In this document: positions 55,101-60,000 of the stretch, piece by piece
Layout of the letters: each line of letters begins with the position of its first letter
Position numbering within the stretch: the first letter of the stretch is position 1
Made by a program: the position numbers and the translations under genes
Notes under the pieces: generated by a model
Database searches by the model: none
The model's input: only the letters and a program-made list of their open reading frames with translations
What the model was told of the DNA's origin: nothing
Assembly: GCF_910592395.1 (NCBI RefSeq)
Contig: NC_088321.1
Span: 5,024,001-5,084,000 of the forward strand
Length of the DNA stretch: 60,000 nucleotides
From: Lineus longissimus
Taxonomy: Eukaryota > Nemertea > Pilidiophora > Heteronemertea > Lineidae
Direction: 5' to 3'

Positions 55101-58005
55101 GCAGGAGGGTAAGGTGTGGTACTTGCCGCACCATGGCGTCTTTCATCCGAAGAAAGACAAACTAAGAGTGGTCTTCGATTGTGCAGCTCGCTACGGGGGG
55201 ACATCGTTAAATGATCAGTTGTTGCAAGGCCCGAACCTTACTAACTCTCTTACTGGAGTCTTACTTAGATTCCGACAGGGGGAAGACGCGATTACAGCGG
55301 ACATTGAATCCATGTTCTACAGGGTACGGGTGCCTGCACATAAGGACGCCAATTTTCTACGTTTTTTGTGGTGGCAAGATGGAGATCCAAGCAAGCCGAT
55401 GATCGAGTGTCAAATGTTGGTGCATATATTTGGTGCGGCTTCATCTCCAAGCTGTTCCAATTATGCTCTGAGGAAAACCGCTGATGACCATAAGGATGGA
55501 TTTGCTGAAGCAGCCAGCACAATACAGTCCAATTTCTACGTAGACGATTGCCTTAAGTCTGTAGCATCAACTGAGAAAGCCATTGCCTTAGCTGACGACC
55601 TGCGTACCATTTGTGATAAAGGAGGGTTCAAGCTGACAGCGTGGATTTCGAACGATAGGGAAGTGATGGCTACAATCCCTAAGGAGCTTTGGGCTAAGGG
55701 TGTCAAGGACTTAGATATCAAACAGAACAGCCTGCCGGTGGAACGTGCCTTGGGAGTTCAATGGTGCGTGGAGTCTGACACTTTTAGGTTCAGGATTCAA
55801 CTTACTGAAAAACCTCCAACACGTCGTGGGATTTTATCAACCGTATACTCAGTCTACGATCCATTGGGGTTTCTTTCCCCATTCATACTCAAAGCAAAGG
55901 CTATTTTGCAGGAACTCTGTAAGCTGAAGCTTGGCTGGGATGACAATGTACCAGAGCCTTACCTTGGTCAGTGGAGAGATTGGTTACAGGATTTGCCCAA
56001 GCTGTCAGGGTTCAGCGCAGATCGTTGTGTGAAACCTCAAGGGTTTGGAGAGATAGCCTCCGCCGCTTTACACCATTTTAGTGATGCTTCAGAAACGGGC
56101 TATGGTGTCGCCTCTTATCTACGAGCGGTGAACGCAGAAGGACTTGTACATTGCTGCTTGCTCCAGTCTAAGTCACGTGTGGCACCTCTCAAGCAGGTCT
56201 CAATAGTGAGGCTTGAGCTAACTGCGGCCACTGTTGCTGTGCGCTTGAACACTATGTTGAGGCGAGAGTTGGAGATCAGTGTTGAGCAATCATACTTTTG
56301 GACTGACAGCATGACTGTCGTAAAGTACGTAGTCAATGAAACATCGCGCTTTCAAACTTTTGTCGCCAACAGGCTACAAGTAATTCAGGAAGGTTCCAAG
56401 GCTGAGCAGTGGCGGCACGTGCCTGGCAGTCTCAATCCTGCTGACGAGGCCTCTCGAGGACAGAGTGGAGAAAGTTTTGTCCGAAACAAGCGATGGTTGC
56501 GAGGTCCTGACTTTCTGAAAGATTCTGAGGAGAGGTGGCCTGTGTTGCCTCCTCTGTCATTGCGCCTAGAAACTGATGACCCGGAAGTGAGAAAATCCCC
56601 AGTATCCGTCATGGTTCAGTCAATAGGTGTTACTAGCGACAGTTTTGATGGTGATGATTCGGTGAATAAGCTCATACACCATTTCTCATCCTGGTATAAA
56701 CTAAAACGAACAGTTGCGTGGACTCTCAGAGTTAAGAAAATGTTACAGAACAGGGTTCGCAATGGAGTTTGCTCCTCTGATAAAGCTCCGCTCGGTTTGA
56801 CTGTGCAGGAGTTAGAGAGTTCAGAAAGGTCAATTCTAAATTTCGTTCAGCGAAAAGCCTTTGCTGAGGAGTTGGGCTCTATCGCCAGTGGAAGACCTGT
56901 TAAGCAGAGTAGCTCAATCAGAAGGTTAGACCCTGTAGTAGACAGTGCTGATGATTTACTGCGCGTCGGAGGACGTCTTGCTAGAGCAGCGCTGCCTCAC
57001 GGAATGAAACATCCGATCATTCTGCCTAAAAACACTCATGTTGGTATGCTAATTCTGCGTCAGATCCATAGAGATGTCATGCATGAAGGCAGGAATCACA
57101 TGCTTTCAAGACTGCGCCAGAGATACTGGTTAAATAACGCTCCTTCAGCGATCCGTCAAGTTATTTCAAAGTGTGTCTTATGTCGGAAACAACGTGCCAA
57201 AGTTGGAGAGCAGAAAATGGCTGATTTGCCCAGCGAAAGACTAGTTGCAAATGAACCACCATTCACATCGGTGTCTTGCGACCTGTTTGGTCCTTTTGAA
57301 GTCAAAAGGGGCCGATCACGCACAATGGCCAAACGATATGGAGTTATTTTCACGTGCATGACAATCCGAGCTGTGCATATAGAGATTGCGGAATCACTGG
57401 ATACTGACTCCTTCATGAATGCCTTGCGAAGATTCATTGCGCGGAGGGGTCAAGTACGGAAAATGCGTTCTGACAATGGCTCAAACTTGGTTAGTAGTGA
57501 AAAGGAGTTGAAGGCGGCCATTAAAGGATGGAACACTGCGCAGATCAGCAAATGCATGCTCCAACGCAATGTTGACTGGGCCTTTAATCCTCCTTTAGGT
57601 TCACATCATGGAGGTGTACACGAGAGACAGATCAGGACAGTCCGAAAATGTTTATTTGGTGTGCTGAAGGAGCAAAGTGTAACTACTGATGAAGGACTGA
57701 GGACAGTCATGTGCGAAGTAGAGGCCATTATCAACGATAGACCAATAACAAGGGCATCAGATCAATGTAATGATTTAGAGGCACTGACGCCTAATCACTT
57801 ATTGCTGATGAAAGTCACACCAAACTTGCCGCCGGGTTTGTTTAGTAAGGACGACAATTACTGTCGGAGGCGTTGGAGGCAAATCCAGTACCTCGCGGAC
57901 CTTTTCTGGAAAAGGTGGTCCAAGGAATATCTGACCTTGCTTCAGGAGAGACAGAAGTGGTCGTCTGAGCGTCGAAACATCGCCGTCAATGACATTGTGA
58001 TTTAA
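52177..58005 (+). CDS. BEL/Pao gag-pol polyprotein
   Basis: One 1,942-codon frame encodes the proteins needed for reverse transcription and integration. Residues ~160-210 form a charged coiled coil and ~325-480 the DUF1759 gag region. Knuckles CX2CX4HX4C start at 578 and 612, then CX2CX3HX4H near 631. The aspartic protease has D705 in DTGS. In the RT, D1042 lies in ADIES and YVDD starts at 1121. The Peptidase_A17 region is ~1190-1280. RNase H has D1303 in FSDAS, with later RLELTA and WTDS. The integrase has zinc ligands from H1631 to CVLC, and catalytic D1702, D1766 and E1816. The ATG at 52177 is the first in frame after a 145-nt leader. The frame stops at TAA 58003-58005 inside DUF5641, 52 codons short of the usual end. 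Confidence 0.95.
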   Translation: MTEPEEQPEGAAGGMRRSTRDRKPTAKGLANTLDVRKKRRRDSCRILRIVTAKLNEHVLVADVPVEVVRKEYSVWLSSYEEFLQFNQEYQAMLTPDDLIEDTAHYFLVHNETFTKCKDQVERWLLAHDIPKPRSVVRSKSERSRKSDASQSRMQEATKRAELMARIATLDKKRSLERKRLDFDMEVEEFNIKTEIAVCDAKAKVLEEFEHESSTSTSSADTPESTHVKEMVPVLSKDAADRKRTPTLAGSLNPNLPATDLHARYSAKNPVLPPGDVPVHRNKEPDFKPRNVKATDSKMPSLARPHPSDDQVAQEDNSGLLAIARQLKRPTSELNKFSGNPMEYTQFIRQFNARISAYTDSYEERMNYLSQYTTGEAHRIVRGYSNLDAKLGYIAVSEEFEDRYGETDVVSQAYVKRALAWPSIRADNPRGLDDYAIFLRECLYAVENVRGAEVLNYSENIKLLVYKLPFHLHDKWRNIVYETKDRNKHVTFGQFVMFVRKEAKKAIDPTYGRDVMHSIQSDAKHTAKKPSSRKHDHKALTSAAVAETAVSSQSGSAQSKPKQTMTANQNKRLAFSRPCIFCKGSNHAMDSCDELAKLTLKERYAFIRAQGLCYGCLVYGHQRGSCKQKLSCAHCKRFHPSILHVQSRSSQADGTTEPSGVTLGLAALPNRDKGAGDKRDFAVGIVPVRVRSKNGNTCIDTYAFLDTGSTATFCTEELMRSLNLSGCKKKLSIRTMGQEKLQDSYVISGLEVLSMNGENVADLPPVFTQSCLPVTRKDVVTSADIEKYSYLKQVPLQSCDSDVGLLIGVNVPHVMQPLKVIPSQGNGPYAVQTILGWVVNGPLNTSGDDDHSCSSALVNRISVQTVQTLEEQVRDHINYDFSERVIDDQEQPSKNDKQFIRSVSESVEFIDGHYVIGLPFKDENVRMPNNRPQAVQRMESLRRKFHKSTDFHERYKTFMNKLFDNDYARVAPEDDMQEGKVWYLPHHGVFHPKKDKLRVVFDCAARYGGTSLNDQLLQGPNLTNSLTGVLLRFRQGEDAITADIESMFYRVRVPAHKDANFLRFLWWQDGDPSKPMIECQMLVHIFGAASSPSCSNYALRKTADDHKDGFAEAASTIQSNFYVDDCLKSVASTEKAIALADDLRTICDKGGFKLTAWISNDREVMATIPKELWAKGVKDLDIKQNSLPVERALGVQWCVESDTFRFRIQLTEKPPTRRGILSTVYSVYDPLGFLSPFILKAKAILQELCKLKLGWDDNVPEPYLGQWRDWLQDLPKLSGFSADRCVKPQGFGEIASAALHHFSDASETGYGVASYLRAVNAEGLVHCCLLQSKSRVAPLKQVSIVRLELTAATVAVRLNTMLRRELEISVEQSYFWTDSMTVVKYVVNETSRFQTFVANRLQVIQEGSKAEQWRHVPGSLNPADEASRGQSGESFVRNKRWLRGPDFLKDSEERWPVLPPLSLRLETDDPEVRKSPVSVMVQSIGVTSDSFDGDDSVNKLIHHFSSWYKLKRTVAWTLRVKKMLQNRVRNGVCSSDKAPLGLTVQELESSERSILNFVQRKAFAEELGSIASGRPVKQSSSIRRLDPVVDSADDLLRVGGRLARAALPHGMKHPIILPKNTHVGMLILRQIHRDVMHEGRNHMLSRLRQRYWLNNAPSAIRQVISKCVLCRKQRAKVGEQKMADLPSERLVANEPPFTSVSCDLFGPFEVKRGRSRTMAKRYGVIFTCMTIRAVHIEIAESLDTDSFMNALRRFIARRGQVRKMRSDNGSNLVSSEKELKAAIKGWNTAQISKCMLQRNVDWAFNPPLGSHHGGVHERQIRTVRKCLFGVLKEQSVTTDEGLRTVMCEVEAIINDRPITRASDQCNDLEALTPNHLLLMKVTPNLPPGLFSKDDNYCRRRWRQIQYLADLFWKRWSKEYLTLLQERQKWSSERRNIAVNDIVI

Positions 58006-58164
58006 GTGGACAGTCAAGCACCACGCAACTCTTGGTCACTGGGTAGGGTTCTAGAAGTGATGCCTGATAGACATGGGTACGTTCGCAGTGTTAAGGTCAA
58101 AACTCAATCAAATATCTTGGTCAGGCCAATCACAAAACTGTGCGTTATCTTAGAAATGGACTAA
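58006..58164 (+). pseudogene. Separated C-terminal end of the BEL polyprotein (DUF5641)
   Basis: The reading frame of gag-pol continues without another stop for 52 codons after TAA 58003-58005, ending at TAA 58162-58164. It carries SLGRVLEV, GYVRSVKVKT and LVRPITKLC, the conserved end of the DUF5641 domain that follows BEL integrases. It was therefore coding until a recent single lesion, or it is reached by readthrough. Confidence 0.85.
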
Positions 58165-58990
58165 GTAACACGTTGGTTGATTGAAGGATGAAATATCCAG
58201 GACACTTTAAATCTCTAAATTGGGTAGTGGTGTTTTTAACAGTGTTGTAATAAATGCTTATACCTTATATTGTATTGTACTTGAATGTTTTGTGAAGACT
58301 CACAGTTTATGAGTATTGAGTTTAATTTGATAACCTATAATGTTTAAATGTTTTGGTTAGACTAGGTTCAATCTACTGTTCGGTATGTCTGTTAGAGACA
58401 AGTTTAGTTTGGTGGTGAACTATATTTGACGCGCGTCTATAGATTCTGTTATCAACTAAGTTATGGTTTGTTTCTTGGAGATCTGATCAATCTTCTTGGG
58501 CAATGTTTGTGAATTAATGGTTTCTGAGACATTTGAAAGTTGTAGCATTGAACTAAAGTTTATCGCTGTTGCCTTGTGCAAGTAGTTGTTTATGCCATGG
58601 TTATCTGGGACTATATTTTGGTATTTGGGATCGTATTCTATGTTGAGGTTAAATTGATTGTCTAATGGTGATGTTTTGGAACCTTGCATTCTGTGTTTTT
58701 CTTCCCAAAATTGGACAAGTTCGTCCCTTTGCTTTATTATCGTTTCTTTAACATTGTATCACTCACTAGGTTTCAGTGAGTTGTTGGTTCCTAAAGATCA
58801 CTTTAGTATTAAGCAAGCTTGCTGTTTGTAATATCATGTACTTGTATGTATCTTGTCCTTAACTACAGATTTCATGTTGAGCGATCTCTGGTCTCTGGTG
58901 TTTGAGTGGTCTCTGGTCTCCGGTCGATATTTGTTTGGTGCAAACTTAAAATGTTGTTGCTATTATTGTAATTGTGTAACACTACACAAT
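58165..58990 (+). other. BEL 3' untranslated region
   Basis: AT-rich, with no plus-strand ORF of note. The 77-codon minus frame at 58456-58689 lacks motifs. There is no env gene. Confidence 0.7.
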
Positions 58991-59003
58991 TAGGGAGCCG
59001 GTA
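58991..59003 (+). promoter_or_regulatory. Polypurine-like tract before the BEL 3' LTR
   Basis: TAGGGAGCCGGTA, purine-rich but interrupted by CC and T, lies directly before the LTR TG. It is the expected place for plus-strand priming. Confidence 0.5.
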
Positions 59004-59323
59004 TGTAATGGCCATTTTACATTTTCAGTTTAAATTTCCCACACTTCAGCACTTTGTAAGGGACATGGAACCCTAAACTGGTTCCCTGTCCCATCTCTAT
59101 ATTCCAGGTCACTTTAGTCCTTGTTTTTGGTTGGGAAGACCCCTTTCTGCCTTCTATTCTGTTTTTAGTTCAACATTTCAAGTCCTTTTCTAGATTTATC
59201 TTTCTTACTATGTCTTTATTTCTGTGAGGAGCAGTCATTTTTAGCCCTCTAACGCTTGTAAATCTGCTGCTACTGCTGCCGAATCAACGACTTAGAGTTT
59301 TTTTTTCTCTGACCGCTCCCACA
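59004..59323 (+). repeat. 3' LTR of the BEL/Pao element
   Basis: 320 bp, no difference seen from the 5' LTR. Confidence 0.95.
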
Positions 59324-59328
59324 CATAC
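59324..59328 (+). repeat. Target-site duplication (right) of the BEL element
   Basis: CATAC, identical to 51707-51711. Confidence 0.9.
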
Positions 59329-60000
59329 AACTGGTCCTCATAGTTACCTTCGCTTGTTTCACTTTTCAGAACATTCTGGTCGGGACTATAGTTTTCGAGT
59401 CTTCAAATCTGGTTGTGACTTTTGTCGACAGTGCATTCTAATGCATGCTGTGACATAGGATCTCGAGTCATCATTGTTGGTTGTGACTGTCCTGAAGTGA
59501 AGCATACAATCCGTTCTCTTGTGAAGTGATCCGAAGTAATCTGTTCACAAATCATAAACATAACCACGATAATCAAACACAAGTACTAATCTAGCATAAG
59601 ATTGCAAGAAAGCAAACATGACAATTAGACGTAACTTGGTTTTTCACCTCGATCAATTTAATCTACAGTTGATGTTTCATGATTCTACAGAGTAATAAGT
59701 CGAGCATAATTTGATCCGACTGCCAGTCTCAGCGAATAAATTCGTAGATTTTTAGTGAATGCTTTTTCTGCGGTAACCTTCTACTTCACTGCATCCGTAG
59801 ATAGTTGCATGGCCACCTTTTGCCCTGGAAATGGAAGAGTTAATATATGTCAATGGGCAGGTCAATATCATGAGGATATGGGGTCATGATATGGTATAAA
59901 GTCCAAAACCGGCTTTTTGCACTGCCAAGTCCCATATCTGCCCCGACGACTAGTAAATTAATCTTCCTGGTAACCAACTGACGGCTTCCACCTACTGTGC
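59329..60000. other. Unannotated stretch
   Basis: Right flank of the BEL insertion; no gene or repeat recognised. Confidence 0.4.

Larger units (their letters stand above)
51712..59323 (+). mobile_element. Young BEL/Pao LTR retrotransposon, complete structure
   Basis: 7,612 bp with identical 320-bp LTRs, CATAC target duplications, a short leader, one gag-pol frame and a non-coding 3' region before the LTR. There is no env-like ORF between 58165 and 59003. LTR identity (by eye, all 320 positions) and intact duplications indicate a very recent insertion. Confidence 0.95.

Noticed and set aside
52500-58017. Minus-strand and alternate-frame ORFs inside the BEL element
   Set aside because: All are shadows of the 1,942-codon gag-pol frame; none has its own motifs.
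58165-59003. Possible env gene downstream of BEL pol
   Set aside because: No plus-strand ORF of useful length, signal peptide or membrane segment; the only longer frame is antisense and motif-free.
1-60000. CRISPR arrays, bacterial operons, rRNA and tRNA genes
   Set aside because: No regularly spaced identical repeats with unique spacers, no prokaryotic gene packing and no rRNA or tRNA sequence was seen. Hairpin arrays here have transposon structure.

Overview
The window looks like nuclear DNA from a marine invertebrate animal: AT-rich, gene-poor, with frequent TACATGTA-type words and a TE repertoire (BEL/Pao, Ty3/gypsy, Penelope-like, CR1/L2-like and L1/Tx1-like LINEs, Harbinger, pogo-like and 9-bp-TSD MITEs) typical of ambulacrarian, cephalochordate or lophotrochozoan genomes. 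The species cannot be fixed from sequence alone. No bacterial operons, rRNA, convincing tRNA or CRISPR array was seen, and almost every recognisable coding region belongs to a mobile element or a virus-like relic. By eye the only long undamaged gene is the BEL/Pao polyprotein.

Layout. 0-1.2 kb: two Penelope-like fragments head to head (reverse transcriptase on -, GIY-YIG endonuclease on +). 1.2-12.9 kb: anonymous DNA with a (GAC)n-ended repeat, a diverged ~400-bp tandem repeat, a G/C-rich foldback and short palindromes. 13.0-14.1 kb: orphan LINE-type RNase H on -. 14.8-16.5 kb: two MITEs. 16.5-27.35 kb: one old Ty3/gypsy element with 5' LTR, PBS, gag, pol and PPT. Its integrase holds two opposed copies of a 943/944-bp MITE, each with its own 9-bp target duplication. 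Its 3' LTR is split by a putative solo LTR and by a 3.6-kb TIR element that contains a CR1/L2-like LINE, itself hit by a further TIR element.

27.4-35 kb: anonymous sequence, a ~300-bp tandem repeat ending in a GAC array, and a decayed C2H2 zinc-finger gene on - with a recognisable intron. 35.6-50.7 kb: two ~1.55-kb direct repeats bracket an L1/Tx1-like LINE 5' part, whose endonuclease carries a 4-unit tandem MITE array, and a virus-like relic. In the relic a dUTPase-like segment reads into the C-terminal part of a protein-primed family B DNA polymerase. Several decayed unknown ORFs lie upstream of it, one of them followed directly by a Harbinger element.

51.7-59.3 kb: a young BEL/Pao retrotransposon with 320-bp LTRs identical by eye, 5-bp CATAC duplications and one 1,942-codon gag-pol frame that stops 52 codons before the expected end. 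Just after its 5' LTR lies an 11-nt stretch complementary to the LTR and no TGG-type tRNA primer site, which suggests self-primed reverse transcription.

The interest therefore lies in nested transposition order, possible self-priming, tandem MITE growth and an endogenised DNA-virus remnant. All percentages and boundaries are by-eye estimates.
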